From Candidatus Mediterraneibacter guildfordensis (GTDB lineage: Bacteria; Bacillota; Clostridia; Lachnospirales; Lachnospiraceae), in NCBI GenBank assembly GCA_019112735.1, contig DXIS01000008.1, positions 1 through 64,000 of the forward strand: a stretch of DNA of 64,000 bases, read 5' to 3'. Below, in pieces: positions 35,718 to 45,009 of the stretch (position 1 is the stretch's first letter; each line of letters begins with the position of its first letter). Under the pieces are notes generated by a model. The model searched no databases, was not told the origin of the DNA, and was given only the letters and a program-made list of their open reading frames with translations. A program made the position numbers and the translations under genes.

Positions 35718-36664
35718 TCAGCGGGATCCTGAATATTTATAAAGAAAAAGGTTATACGTCCCACGACGTCGTGGCGAAGCTGCGGGGGATCGTGGGACAG
35801 AAGAAGATCGGACATACGGGCACCCTTGATCCGGACGCGGAGGGGGTGCTCCCTGTCTGTCTCGGGCGGGCGACAAAAGTATGCGGCCTGCTCACGGATA
35901 AGGACAAAACCTATGAGGCCGTCCTCCTTCTCGGCAGGACCACGGACACCCAGGATGTGACCGGGCAGATCCTCTCCGAACGGCCGCTGATATCAGACGG
36001 CCGGGAGATCACACCGGAGACGGCAAAAGCCTGTGTGATGAGCTTTGAAGGGGAATATGACCAGGTCCCGCCCATGTATTCCGCCCTGAAAGTAAACGGG
36101 AAAAAGCTGTACGAACTGGCCCGCGAGGGGAAGACGGTAGAGCGGAAGAGCCGGAAGGTGTCGATCCGCAGGATCCGGATCACAGAGATCGACCTGCCGC
36201 GCATCCGCATGGAGGTGGAGTGTTCCAAAGGAACTTATATCCGCACCCTCTGCCATGACATCGGGGAGAAGCTCGGGTGCGGCGGGTGTATGGAATCTCT
36301 TCTTCGCACCCGGGTCGGCGGTTTTGCCCTGGCGGACAGCCGGAAGCTTGGCGAAGTGGAAGAATGGGTCCGCTCGGGGAGGCTTCATGAGATCCTGATC
36401 CCGGCTGACCGGGTATTTGACCGGATGCGCGAAGTCCGTACCAGTGAGCCGTACGACCGGTTCGTGCATAACGGAAGCCCCGTAGAACTTCACGGGCTGG
36501 ATGCCGGCACAGCCGGCGGCGATGGACCGGCTTTTGAAGAAAATGAAATGGTCCGCCTGTATGACAGCCGGGGGATCTTTGTCGGTGTATACCGGTATGA
36601 CCCGGCCGGGAAACGGTTCAGACCGGAGAAAATGTTCTATGATCCGGATCAGCCGGACAAATGA
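35714..36664 (+). CDS. truB: tRNA pseudouridine(55) synthase TruB
   Basis: 316 residues. The start GILNIYKEKGYTSHDVVAKL, the catalytic GHTGTLDPDAEGVLPVCLGRAT with the active-site Asp, YDQVPPMYSALKVNGKKLYELAREG in part, and CSKGTYIRTLCHDIG are the TruB motifs. It makes pseudouridine 55 in the T-loop of tRNAs. A C-terminal PUA-like region occupies about 245-300. Coupled to nrnA by a 4-base overlap and followed 19 bases later by ribF. Confidence 0.96.
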   Translation: MISGILNIYKEKGYTSHDVVAKLRGIVGQKKIGHTGTLDPDAEGVLPVCLGRATKVCGLLTDKDKTYEAVLLLGRTTDTQDVTGQILSERPLISDGREITPETAKACVMSFEGEYDQVPPMYSALKVNGKKLYELAREGKTVERKSRKVSIRRIRITEIDLPRIRMEVECSKGTYIRTLCHDIGEKLGCGGCMESLLRTRVGGFALADSRKLGEVEEWVRSGRLHEILIPADRVFDRMREVRTSEPYDRFVHNGSPVELHGLDAGTAGGDGPAFEENEMVRLYDSRGIFVGVYRYDPAGKRFRPEKMFYDPDQPDK

Positions 36665-36683
36665 GAAGCAAGGAGTTGACAGC

Positions 36684-37574
36684 ATGAAAGTGATCAGCGG
36701 GATCGAAGCATATAACGGAAACAGGAAGACGGCGGTCACGCTCGGGAAGTTTGACGGCCTCCACCGGGGCCATCAGAAACTGCTGGAGAAGGTCTTTTCC
36801 TACAGCGGGGACGGCTGCGAGTCTGTTGTCTGCGCCTTTGACATGCACCGGGATTCTCTGATGACCGTCAGAGAACGGCGGGCGCATCTTTCCGGAAAGG
36901 CGGACTGGCTGATCGAGCAGCCGCTGAGCGGGGACTTTATGTCCATGGAAGCGGAAAAATTTATAGAGGAAGTCCTGTATAAAAAACTCCATGCCGCACA
37001 TCTTGTAGTGGGAACAGACTTTAATTTCGGACGGGGAAGACGGGGAAACGCCCGGATGCTGGAAACATATGCGGACCGGTACGGCTATACCGTTGACGTG
37101 GTGGAAAAAGAGCGGTATCTCGGCACGGTGATCAGCAGCACCTATATCAAGGACGCGCTGGCCCAGGGCGATGTGAAGCTGGCAGAGGCGCTGCTCGGCT
37201 ATCCGTATGAAATCACCGGCGTCGTCCGGCACGGGAAGCAGCTGGGGCGCACCCTGGGCTTTCCGACCATGAATATTGAGCCGGAGGAACACAAGATCCT
37301 TCCCCGGTTCGGGGTCTATGCCTGCCGGGTGAAGATCGACGGGACCTGGTACAATGCCGTCGGAAATGCAGGGATCAAGCCCACGGTGACGGATGAGCAG
37401 CGGCGTCTCCTGGAAGTCTATGTATATGGTTACGAAGGGGATGCGTACGGCAAAGAGATCACCGCGCAGTTCTGTGATTTTGAACGGCCGGAGACCAAGT
37501 TCGGCTCCGTGGAGGAACTGAAGGAGAATGTGATGCGGGACATGCGTTACGGGGAGCGGTATTTCGGCTGTTAG
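36684..37574 (+). CDS. ribF: Bifunctional riboflavin kinase/FAD synthetase
   Basis: 296 residues from ATG 36684, behind caaggagttgacagc; a longer frame from 36501 overlaps truB and is not needed. The N-terminal FMN adenylyltransferase has VTLGKFDGLHRGHQKLL and ISSTYIKDAL; the C-terminal riboflavin kinase has GRTLGFPTMNI and the NAGIKPT loop. It makes FMN and FAD from riboflavin. It ends the long operon; rpsO follows under its own promoter. Confidence 0.95.
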   Translation: MKVISGIEAYNGNRKTAVTLGKFDGLHRGHQKLLEKVFSYSGDGCESVVCAFDMHRDSLMTVRERRAHLSGKADWLIEQPLSGDFMSMEAEKFIEEVLYKKLHAAHLVVGTDFNFGRGRRGNARMLETYADRYGYTVDVVEKERYLGTVISSTYIKDALAQGDVKLAEALLGYPYEITGVVRHGKQLGRTLGFPTMNIEPEEHKILPRFGVYACRVKIDGTWYNAVGNAGIKPTVTDEQRRLLEVYVYGYEGDAYGKEITAQFCDFERPETKFGSVEELKENVMRDMRYGERYFGC

Positions 37575-37603
37575 GATCCATCCGGATCAGCGGAAAAAAC
37601 CGC

Positions 37604-37632
37604 TTTACATTCCGCGGTGCGTGTGCTATACT
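37604..37632 (+). promoter_or_regulatory. Promoter of rpsO
   Basis: TTTACA (37604-37609), 17-bp spacer ending TGC (extended -10), TATACT (37627-37632). About 90 bases of leader follow, with a stem CGGTGA (37659-37664)/TCAC-T-CCG (37670-37677), and aaggaggac just before the ATG. This leader could be the S15 feedback site; inference. Confidence 0.8.
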
Positions 37633-37730
37633 GTGCAAGGTTACAAAAAGCCGGCGTTCGGTGACCGGATCACTCCGACCGTTGCTTAATGCCAGGCGTT
37701 TATCAAAAGTTTTATAAGGAGGACGCGAAA

Positions 37731-37997
37731 ATGATCGCAAAAGAGAAGAAACAGGCAATTATCAAAGAGTATGGAAGATCAGAGGGAGATACAGGATCTC
37801 CGGAAGTACAGATCGCAATCCTTACAGCAAGGATCAACGAGCTGACAGATCACTTCAAGGCTAACCCGAAGGATCACCACTCCAGAAGAGGTCTTCTTAA
37901 GATGGTAGGTCAGAGAAGAGGTCTTCTTGCATACCTTAGAAAGATCGATATCGAGAGATACCGTTCACTGATCGAGAGACTCGGACTGAGAAAATAG
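37731..37997 (+). CDS. rpsO: 30S ribosomal protein S15
   Basis: 88 residues from ATG 37731 with ataaggaggacgcgaaa ahead. The sequence [20 protein letters not shown], then [19 protein letters not shown] and [22 protein letters not shown] in part, is textbook S15. It binds 16S rRNA at a three-way junction and often controls its own mRNA. rpsO and pnp are adjacent, as in most bacteria, but here a terminator and a separate pnp promoter lie between them. Confidence 0.97.
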   Translation: MIAKEKKQAIIKEYGRSEGDTGSPEVQIAILTARINELTDHFKANPKDHHSRRGLLKMVGQRRGLLAYLRKIDIERYRSLIERLGLRK

Positions 37998-38029
37998 TCT
38001 GAGGACCAGGTCTGAAAAAGACAGAGAGG

Positions 38030-38060
38030 CGGGGCAGAGAAATCTGCCCCGTTTACTATT
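38030..38060 (+). terminator. Terminator after rpsO
   Basis: cggggcaga (38030-38038) and tctgccccg (38043-38051) form a perfect stem with GAAA loop, followed by tttactattt. Confidence 0.85.
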
Positions 38061-38066
38061 TAATAA

Positions 38067-38095
38067 TTGCTATACACCGTACGCTGTGGTATAAT
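38067..38095 (+). promoter_or_regulatory. Promoter of pnp
   Basis: TTGCTA (38067-38072), 17-bp spacer, consensus TATAAT (38090-38095). Confidence 0.88.
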
Positions 38096-38124
38096 ATTTA
38101 AGATTGTGGACAGTTAAACGTAAC

Positions 38125-38180
38125 CGAGACCACTGAAAAGCACACAGGCTCTTTTTACGGTATGTTTTTCAGTAGTTTCG
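38125..38180 (+). promoter_or_regulatory. Long stem-loop in the pnp leader
   Basis: cgagaccactgaaaa (38125-38139) pairs with ttttcagtagtttcg (38166-38180): 13 Watson-Crick pairs, one G-U and one mismatch, around a 26-base apical region. It lies between promoter and start codon, in the place where E. coli pnp has its RNase III-cleaved autoregulatory stem. Confidence 0.75.
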
Positions 38181-38227
38181 GAGACATCTGTCCGCAGGAC
38201 AAAGAGAGATACAAAAAGGAGAACGAT

Positions 38228-40315
38228 ATGTACAAGAAGTATGAAATGGAACTGGCCGGCAGAACGCTGCGCGTGGACGTCGGAAGAGTGGCAAAACAGG
38301 CCAACGGCGCCGTTCTGATGCACTATGGCGACACGACGGTCCTCTGCTGTGCGACTGCTTCAGAGAAACCGAGAGAGGGGATCGATTTCTTCCCCTTAAG
38401 CGTAGAGTACAACGAAAGAATGTACTCTGTAGGAAAGATCCCGGGAGGGTTCAACAAGAGAGAGGGCAAGGCGTCTGAGAATGCGATCCTGACAGACCGT
38501 GTGATCGACCGCCCGATGCGTCCCCTCTTCCCGAAGGATTACAGAAATGACGTGACACTGGAGAATCTGGTCATGGCTGTGGACCAGGACTGCAGCCCGG
38601 AGCTGACAGCCATGCTCGGCGCGTCCATCGCGACCAGCATTTCCGACATCCCGTTCGACGGCCCGATCTCCACGACACAGGTGGGCCTTGTGGACGGAGA
38701 GTTTGTATTTAACCCGACGGCAGCGCAGAGAGCGGCTTCTGATCTGGCGCTGACGGTTGCATCTACAAAAGAGAAAGTGATCATGATCGAGGCCGGCGCC
38801 AATGAGGTCCCGGAAGACCGGATGATCGAGGCGATCTTCGCGGCTCACGAGCTGAACCAGAAGGTGATCGCATTCTTTGATACGATCGTGGCTGAGTGCG
38901 GCAAGGAGAAACACGAGTACCAGAGCTTTGCCGTTCCCCAGGAACTGTTTGATGAGATCCAGAAGATCGTGCCGCCGGCCGAGATGGAAGAGGCGGTATT
39001 TACAGATGACAAGCAGACGAGAGAAGAGAATATCCGCGTGCTGACCGACAAGCTGGCTGAGGCTTTCGCCGACAATGAAGAGTGGCTGGACAAGCTGGGC
39101 GAGGCGGTATACCAGTACCAGAAGAAGACGGTCAGAAAGATGATCCTGAAAGACCACAAGCGTCCGGACGGCCGTGCCATCGACCAGATCCGTCCGCTGG
39201 CCGCAGAAGTTGACCTGATCCCGAGAGTGCACGGATCCGCCATGTTCACCCGCGGACAGACACAGATCTGTACGGTGACCACGCTGGCGCCGCTTTCTGA
39301 GGCACAGAGACTGGACGGCCTTGACGAGGCGGCTACGTCCAAGAGATACATGCACCACTACAATTTCCCGTCCTACTCTGTAGGCGAGACGAAGCCGTCC
39401 AGAGGACCGGGACGCCGCGAGATCGGACACGGGGCGCTTGCGGAGAGGGCGCTCATCCCGGTGCTCCCGAGCGAGACCGAATTCCCGTATGCGATCCGTA
39501 CGGTATCCGAGACCTTTGAATCCAACGGTTCCACCTCACAGGCCAGCGTCTGCGCATCCAGTATGTCGCTGATGACCGCCGGCGTGCCGATCAAGGCTGC
39601 CGTGGCAGGTATTTCCTGCGGACTTGTGACAGGCGAGACGGATGACGATTATCTGGTGCTCACTGATATCCAGGGTCTGGAAGACTTCTTCGGAGATATG
39701 GACTTCAAGGTTGCAGGTACGCACAAGGGTATCACGGCGATCCAGATGGATATCAAGATCCACGGCCTGACAAGACCGATCATCGAGGAGGCCATTGCCG
39801 CAACAAGAAAGGCAAGACTGCATATCATTGATGATGTGATGAACAAAGCCATCGCCGAGCCGAGACCGGAAGTCGGACCGTATGCGCCGAAGATCATCCA
39901 GATGCAGATCGATCCGCAGAAGATCGGCGATGTGGTCGGCCAGAGAGGCAAGACGATCAACGCCATCATCGAACAGACCGGCGTCCAGATCGATATCGAG
40001 GACGACGGATTCGTATCCATCTGCGGTACGGACAAAGAGGGTATGGACAAGGCAGCGAAGCTGATCCATACGATCGTTACGGATTTTGAGGCCGGCCAGG
40101 TATTTGAAGGCAAGGTTGTAAGCATTAAAGAGTTCGGTGCATTCCTTGAGTTCGCGCCGGGCAAAGAGGGGCTTGTACACATTTCCAAGATCGCAAAGCA
40201 GAGAGTCAACAAAGTAGAAGATGTTCTTGCGCTCGGCGATGTTGTGAAAGCCGTATGCCTCGGAAAAGACAAGATGGGAAGATTCAGCTTCAGCATCCGC
40301 GACGTGGCTGAATAA
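38228..40315 (+). CDS. pnp: Polyribonucleotide nucleotidyltransferase (PNPase)
   Basis: 695 residues from ATG 38228 with aaaaaggagaacgat ahead; the in-frame ATG at 38162 lies inside the leader stem. Two RNase PH domains are joined by a helical domain, with GGFNKREGKASENAILTDRVIDRPMRPLF in part and ASQASVCASSMSLMTAGVPI-like motifs (SQASVCASSMSLM), then KH (VGQRGKTINAIIEQTG) and S1 (FEGKVVSIKEFGAFLEFAPG). It degrades RNA 3' to 5' by phosphorolysis. A strong terminator follows. Confidence 0.97.
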   Translation: MYKKYEMELAGRTLRVDVGRVAKQANGAVLMHYGDTTVLCCATASEKPREGIDFFPLSVEYNERMYSVGKIPGGFNKREGKASENAILTDRVIDRPMRPLFPKDYRNDVTLENLVMAVDQDCSPELTAMLGASIATSISDIPFDGPISTTQVGLVDGEFVFNPTAAQRAASDLALTVASTKEKVIMIEAGANEVPEDRMIEAIFAAHELNQKVIAFFDTIVAECGKEKHEYQSFAVPQELFDEIQKIVPPAEMEEAVFTDDKQTREENIRVLTDKLAEAFADNEEWLDKLGEAVYQYQKKTVRKMILKDHKRPDGRAIDQIRPLAAEVDLIPRVHGSAMFTRGQTQICTVTTLAPLSEAQRLDGLDEAATSKRYMHHYNFPSYSVGETKPSRGPGRREIGHGALAERALIPVLPSETEFPYAIRTVSETFESNGSTSQASVCASSMSLMTAGVPIKAAVAGISCGLVTGETDDDYLVLTDIQGLEDFFGDMDFKVAGTHKGITAIQMDIKIHGLTRPIIEEAIAATRKARLHIIDDVMNKAIAEPRPEVGPYAPKIIQMQIDPQKIGDVVGQRGKTINAIIEQTGVQIDIEDDGFVSICGTDKEGMDKAAKLIHTIVTDFEAGQVFEGKVVSIKEFGAFLEFAPGKEGLVHISKIAKQRVNKVEDVLALGDVVKAVCLGKDKMGRFSFSIRDVAE

Positions 40316-40336
40316 GACATAAAGCGAAACAAGAAG

Positions 40337-40386
40337 GACGTGTGGCGGTGCTGCTTAAGAAGGGCACTTCCGCACGTCTGTTTTTA
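40337..40386 (+). terminator. Terminator after pnp
   Basis: gacgtgtggcggtgc (40337-40351) and gcacttccgcacgtc (40364-40378) pair with two G-U pairs and one mismatch; tgttttta follows. Confidence 0.88.
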
Positions 40387-40435
40387 TCCGTCCGGGGTGC
40401 AGGGCATGTCCCGGAGAAATGGAGAGGAGAGAGCC

Positions 40436-41749
40436 GTGGAACAGATGACGTTATTCGGGAACAACAGAACAATGACGCCCCTGGCAAGCCGCCTGAGGCC
40501 GGATTCCCTGGATGATTTTGTGGGCCAGCAGCATCTGGTCGGCGAGGGAAAGATCCTGCGCCAGCTGATCGAACGGGACCAGATATCCTCCATGATCTTC
40601 TGGGGGCCGCCGGGCGTGGGCAAGACGACACTGGCCAGTATCATCGCGGGCAGGACAAAGTCGGAATTTATTAATTTCAGCGCCGTCACCAGTGGGATCA
40701 AAGAGATAAAGGAAGTCATGAACCGGGCGGAAATGAGCCGGAGAGTTGGGATGCGCACCGTGCTTTTTGTGGACGAGATCCATCGTTTCAATAAAGCACA
40801 GCAGGACGCCTTCCTCCCGTATGTGGAGAAAGGGAGCATCATCCTGATCGGCGCCACGACTGAAAATCCGTCTTTTGAGATCAACGCCGCGCTCCTTTCC
40901 AGATGCCGCGTCTTCGTGCTGAAGGCGCTGGAGGAGGACGACCTGGTAAGGCTTCTTGAAAATGCATTGAAGAATCCGGCCGGATTCGGAAGCCAGAATG
41001 TGGAGACCTCCCCTGAAAACTTAAGGGCCATTGCGGCCTTTGCAAACGGCGATGCCCGCACCGCGCTCAATACGCTGGAAATGGCGGTGCTAAACGGCGA
41101 GATCAGCGCCGGCGGGATCCGGATCACGACGGAAGGCCTGTCCCAGTGCATCAGCCGGAAATCCCTTCTCTATGATAAATCGGGTGAGGAGCATTACAAC
41201 CTCATCTCAGCCCTGCACAAGTCCATGCGCAACAGTGATCCGGACGCGGCGGTCTACTGGATGATGCGGATGCTGGAAGGGGGCGAGAATCCTCTCTATA
41301 TCGCGAGACGGCTGATCCGTTTTGCCAGCGAGGACGTGGGGATGGCGGACAGCCGGGCGCTCCAGGTGGCCGTGGCGGCCTATCAGGCCTGTCATTTCTT
41401 AGGAATGCCGGAGTGCGATGTGCACCTGACCCATGCGGTGGTCTATCTGTCCATGGCGCCGAAGTCAAACGCGCTCTATACCGCCTGTGAAGCGGTGAAG
41501 AAGGATGTGCGCACGCTCCGCGCGGAGCCGGTCCCCCTGCAGATCCGAAACGGCGTGACCGGCCTGATGCGGGAACAGGGTTACGGGAAAGGGTATGAGT
41601 ACGCCCATGATACGGAAGAAAAACTGACCCATATGCAGTGTATGCCGGACAGTTTAAAAGACCGGACCTATTATCATCCGACGCAGGAAGGCGAGGAAAA
41701 GAAAACAGCCGAGCGGCTGGAAGAGATTAAAAAATTCCGGGAGGAATAG
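40436..41749 (+). CDS. rarA: Replication-associated recombination protein A (RarA/MgsA AAA+ ATPase)
   Basis: 437 residues from GTG 40436, 6 bases after ggagaggaga; earlier in-frame ATGs lie in the pnp terminator (40340) or lack a site (40406). The sequence has MTPLASRLRPDSLDDFVGQQHL, Walker A GPPGVGKTT, Walker B LFVDEIHRFNKAQQDAFLP, sensor ATTENPSFEINAALLSRCRVF in part and the RarA C-terminal region with RFASEDVGMADSRAL. It acts at stalled forks. It seems to be a single-gene unit. Confidence 0.94.
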   Translation: MEQMTLFGNNRTMTPLASRLRPDSLDDFVGQQHLVGEGKILRQLIERDQISSMIFWGPPGVGKTTLASIIAGRTKSEFINFSAVTSGIKEIKEVMNRAEMSRRVGMRTVLFVDEIHRFNKAQQDAFLPYVEKGSIILIGATTENPSFEINAALLSRCRVFVLKALEEDDLVRLLENALKNPAGFGSQNVETSPENLRAIAAFANGDARTALNTLEMAVLNGEISAGGIRITTEGLSQCISRKSLLYDKSGEEHYNLISALHKSMRNSDPDAAVYWMMRMLEGGENPLYIARRLIRFASEDVGMADSRALQVAVAAYQACHFLGMPECDVHLTHAVVYLSMAPKSNALYTACEAVKKDVRTLRAEPVPLQIRNGVTGLMREQGYGKGYEYAHDTEEKLTHMQCMPDSLKDRTYYHPTQEGEEKKTAERLEEIKKFREE

Positions 41750-41805
41750 ATATTTTCAAATATGTCCAGACTATCTGTGAATGCTTGTAAGAGAGGTTGC
41801 GGATC

Positions 41806-42222
41806 GTGAAACGACTGAGTGAATATTTATTTCTGGGAACGCTGGGCGGCGCCCTTTATTATACTTTTGAAATGCTGTTCCGGGGATTTTCCCACTGGTC
41901 CATGTTCCTGCTGGGCGGGATCTGCTTCGTGTTTTTCGCCCAGCAGGGGCTGTGGACGGACTGGGAAGAACCGCTCTGGAAACAGGTGGGCTGGTGCGTG
42001 GTCTTCGTGACGGCCTGCGAATTTATTACGGGGATCATCGTCAATAAATTCATGGGTTGGCAGGTATGGGACTATACGGACCAGCCCTTTCAGCTCATGG
42101 GGCAGATCTGCCTGCCGTTTACGGTCATATTTTCAGGGCTGTGCGCATTCGGGATCCTGCTGAGCGGGTATCTGCTCCATTTCCTGTACGGGGAAAAAAT
42201 GCCTCGGTTCCATGTATTGTAG
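41806..42222 (+). CDS. Small membrane protein, putative ABC-transporter type IV (CmpB-like)
   Basis: 138 residues; GTG 41806 is chosen for its spacing from gagagg, with TTG 41797 as alternative. Four hydrophobic segments (about 8-24, 32-48, 62-80, 105-130) and the motifs GGALYYTFEMLFRGFSHWSM and FITGIIVNKFMGWQVWDY fit the Firmicute family annotated as putative ABC-transporter type IV permease (PF06541). Despite that name no ATPase is nearby. The function is unknown. The mutS promoter begins just after its stop. Confidence 0.75.
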   Translation: MKRLSEYLFLGTLGGALYYTFEMLFRGFSHWSMFLLGGICFVFFAQQGLWTDWEEPLWKQVGWCVVFVTACEFITGIIVNKFMGWQVWDYTDQPFQLMGQICLPFTVIFSGLCAFGILLSGYLLHFLYGEKMPRFHVL

Positions 42223-42228
42223 AGGGAG

Positions 42229-42257
42229 TTGAAGTCCATTCCCAGAAATGCTATAAT
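42229..42257 (+). promoter_or_regulatory. Promoter of mutS
   Basis: TTGAAG (42229-42234), 17-bp spacer ending TGC, consensus TATAAT (42252-42257). Confidence 0.88.
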
Positions 42258-42275
42258 ACTTCCGCGGAAAATGAA

Positions 42276-42304
42276 GACCCGCGCATGAACTGTGCGAGCG
42301 GGTC
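42276..42304 (+). promoter_or_regulatory. Leader hairpin of mutS
   Basis: gacccgc (42276-42282) and gcgggtc (42298-42304) form a perfect 7-bp stem extended by GCA/TGC with an internal bulge. It ends 9 bases before aaaggag of mutS and has no T run, so it is not a terminator. Confidence 0.6.
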
Positions 42305-42326
42305 CTGAACATAAAGGAGTACAGAC

Positions 42327-44978
42327 GTGGCTGAGTTAACACCAATGATGAAACAATATATGGAGACCAAGTCCCAGTACCAGGACTGCATCCTTTTTTA
42401 CAGGCTGGGTGATTTTTATGAGATGTTCTTCGACGACGCGCTGACGGCGTCCCGGGAACTGGAGATCACCCTTACCGGGAAAAACTGCGGACAGGAAGAG
42501 CGGGCGCCCATGTGCGGCGTCCCTTATCACGCTGTGGAAGGATATCTGAACCGTCTGGTGTCCAAAGGCTATAAGGTGGCCATCTGTGAGCAGGTGGAAG
42601 ACCCGAAGACAGCCAAAGGGATTGTGAAGCGTGAGGTCGTGCGGATCGTGACGCCGGGGACGAACCTGGACACCCAGGCGCTTGATGAGTCCCGGAACAA
42701 TTATATCATGTGCATCGTTTATATCGCGGACCGCTACGGCGTCTCCGTGGCGGATATCACCACCGGGGACTATTTTGTGACCGAGTTCACGGACAGCGGG
42801 AAACTGATGGACGAGATCTGCCGTTTCGCGCCGTCTGAGATCATCTGCAACGAAGCCTTTTACATGAGCGGAATGGATCTGGACGGCATGAAAGACCGGC
42901 TCGGCATTACGATCTATTCCCTGGACGCCTGGTATTTCGACGATGCGGTGTGCCGGCAGAAGCTTCTGGATCATTTTAAAGTCTCATCCTTTGCCGGCCT
43001 GGGGCTTGCGGACTACGACTGCGGCGTTATCAGCGCCGGGGCGCTCCTGCAGTATCTGCTGGAGACGCAGAAAAATGATCTCTCAAACCTGACCCACATC
43101 ACGCCCTATGCAGCCGGAAAATACATGATGCTGGACAGTTCGACCCGGCGGAACCTGGAACTGTGCGAGACGCTCCGGGAAAAGCAGAAGAAGGGCTCCC
43201 TCCTCTGGGTGCTGGACAAGACGAAGACGGCCATGGGCGCCCGGACGCTCCGCAAATATGTGGAGCAGCCGCTGATCGAGAAGGCGGAGATCGAGCGCAG
43301 GCTGGATGCGGTGCAGGAACTGAAAGAGCAGGCTATATCCCGGGAGGAGCTGCGGGAATATATGGGGCCGGTCTATGACCTGGAGCGTCTGATCACCCGG
43401 ATCTCCTACGGGACGGCCAATCCCCGGGATCTGACGGCATTTAGGACGTCTCTTGAGATGCTGCCGCCCATCCGCCTCATCCTTCAGGATATGGGATGCA
43501 GCCTGCTGAAAGAGATCTGTGAGGACCTGGATCCGCTGGAAGACCTCTGCAGCCTGATCACGGACGCGATCCGGGAGGATCCGCCCATCGCCATGAAAGA
43601 AGGCAATATCATCCGGGACGGGTACAATGAAGAGGTGGATAAGCTCCGGCGCGCCAAATCCGACGGCAAAGACTGGCTGGCGAAGCTGGAGAATGAAGAG
43701 CGGGAAAAGACGGGCATCAAGAACCTGCGGATCAAATACAACAAAGTATTCGGCTACTATCTGGAAGTGACCAATTCCTATAAAGATATGGTGCCGGATT
43801 ATTATACAAGAAAACAGACCCTCGCCAACGCCGAGCGCTATATCACGCCGGAACTCAAAGAACTGGAAGACATGATCCTGGGCGCGGAAGATAAGCTTTA
43901 TGCGCTGGAGTACGAGATCTATACGGAAGTCCGCGAGACGGTGGCCGCCCAGGTGGAGCGGATCCAGAAGACGGCCCGGGCTGTGGCGGCGCTGGATGTT
44001 TTCGCCTCGCTGGCGCTGACGGCCGAACGGAATAATTACACACGGCCGAAGATCAATGAAAAGGGCATCATCGATATTAAGGAAGGCCGCCACCCGGTGG
44101 TGGAGCAGATGATCCCCAATGACATGTTTATCTCCAACGATACATATCTGGATGACAAGAAGCATCGGATCTCCATTATCACCGGACCGAATATGGCCGG
44201 TAAATCCACCTATATGAGGCAGACGGCCCTGATCGCCCTGATGGCCCAGGTGGGCTCTTTTGTTCCGGCGCAGAGCGCCAATATCGCCCTGTCAGACAGG
44301 ATCTTTACCAGGGTCGGGGCGTCGGATGATCTGGCGTCCGGCCAGAGCACCTTCATGGTGGAGATGACGGAAGTGGCGAACATCCTCCGGAACGCCACAT
44401 CGAAAAGCCTGCTCATCCTGGACGAGATCGGGCGGGGGACAAGCACCTTTGACGGCCTTTCCATCGCATGGGCGGTGGTGGAGTATATAAGCGACAGCCG
44501 GCTGCTCGGGGCCAAGACGCTTTTCGCCACCCATTATCACGAGCTGACCGAGCTGGAAGGCAAGATCGACAACGTGAATAATTACTGCATCGCCGTGAAA
44601 GAAAAAGGCGATGACATCGTATTCCTCCGGAAGATCGTCAAAGGCGGCGCGGATAAGAGCTACGGCATCCAGGTGGCAAAGCTTGCGGGCGTGCCGGACC
44701 TGGTGATCAGCCGGGCGAAAGAGATCGTGGAGGAACTGAGCGACGAGGATATCACCACCCGCGTCAGCGAGATCGCGGAGCGGGACAGGGTTTCCAGAAA
44801 GAAACCGAAAGCGAAGAAATACGACGAGGTGGACATTGCCCAGATGTCACTTTTTGATACGGTCAAAGACGATGACGTGCTGGAGGAACTGAAAAACCTC
44901 GACGTCGGAAATATGACGCCGATCGATGCGCTGAACACCATCTACAGGCTTCAGAACAAGCTGAAGAACAGATGGTAG
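42327..44978 (+). CDS. mutS: DNA mismatch repair protein MutS
   Basis: 883 residues from GTG 42327 with ataaaggag ahead. Domain I begins LTPMMKQYMETKSQYQDCILFYRLGDFYEMFFDDA, with the mismatch-probing FYEMF. The ATPase domain has ITGPNMAGKSTYMRQ, LLILDEIGRGTSTFDGLSIAWA in part and FATHYHEL. It recognises base mismatches and recruits MutL. First gene of mutS-mutL-miaA; the next gene starts 31 bases later. Confidence 0.97.
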   Translation: MAELTPMMKQYMETKSQYQDCILFYRLGDFYEMFFDDALTASRELEITLTGKNCGQEERAPMCGVPYHAVEGYLNRLVSKGYKVAICEQVEDPKTAKGIVKREVVRIVTPGTNLDTQALDESRNNYIMCIVYIADRYGVSVADITTGDYFVTEFTDSGKLMDEICRFAPSEIICNEAFYMSGMDLDGMKDRLGITIYSLDAWYFDDAVCRQKLLDHFKVSSFAGLGLADYDCGVISAGALLQYLLETQKNDLSNLTHITPYAAGKYMMLDSSTRRNLELCETLREKQKKGSLLWVLDKTKTAMGARTLRKYVEQPLIEKAEIERRLDAVQELKEQAISREELREYMGPVYDLERLITRISYGTANPRDLTAFRTSLEMLPPIRLILQDMGCSLLKEICEDLDPLEDLCSLITDAIREDPPIAMKEGNIIRDGYNEEVDKLRRAKSDGKDWLAKLENEEREKTGIKNLRIKYNKVFGYYLEVTNSYKDMVPDYYTRKQTLANAERYITPELKELEDMILGAEDKLYALEYEIYTEVRETVAAQVERIQKTARAVAALDVFASLALTAERNNYTRPKINEKGIIDIKEGRHPVVEQMIPNDMFISNDTYLDDKKHRISIITGPNMAGKSTYMRQTALIALMAQVGSFVPAQSANIALSDRIFTRVGASDDLASGQSTFMVEMTEVANILRNATSKSLLILDEIGRGTSTFDGLSIAWAVVEYISDSRLLGAKTLFATHYHELTELEGKIDNVNNYCIAVKEKGDDIVFLRKIVKGGADKSYGIQVAKLAGVPDLVISRAKEIVEELSDEDITTRVSEIAERDRVSRKKPKAKKYDEVDIAQMSLFDTVKDDDVLEELKNLDVGNMTPIDALNTIYRLQNKLKNRW

Positions 44979-45009
44979 GGCATTCCGGTCGGAAAGAAAG
45001 GAGACGGCT

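Noticed and set aside
38396..39430. A 344-codon open frame opposite pnp
   Set aside because: Antisense shadow of a well-recognised gene; low-complexity composition and no start signal.
40340..40435. N-terminal extension of rarA from ATG 40340
   Set aside because: This ATG lies inside the pnp terminator stem and the extension is not typical of RarA.
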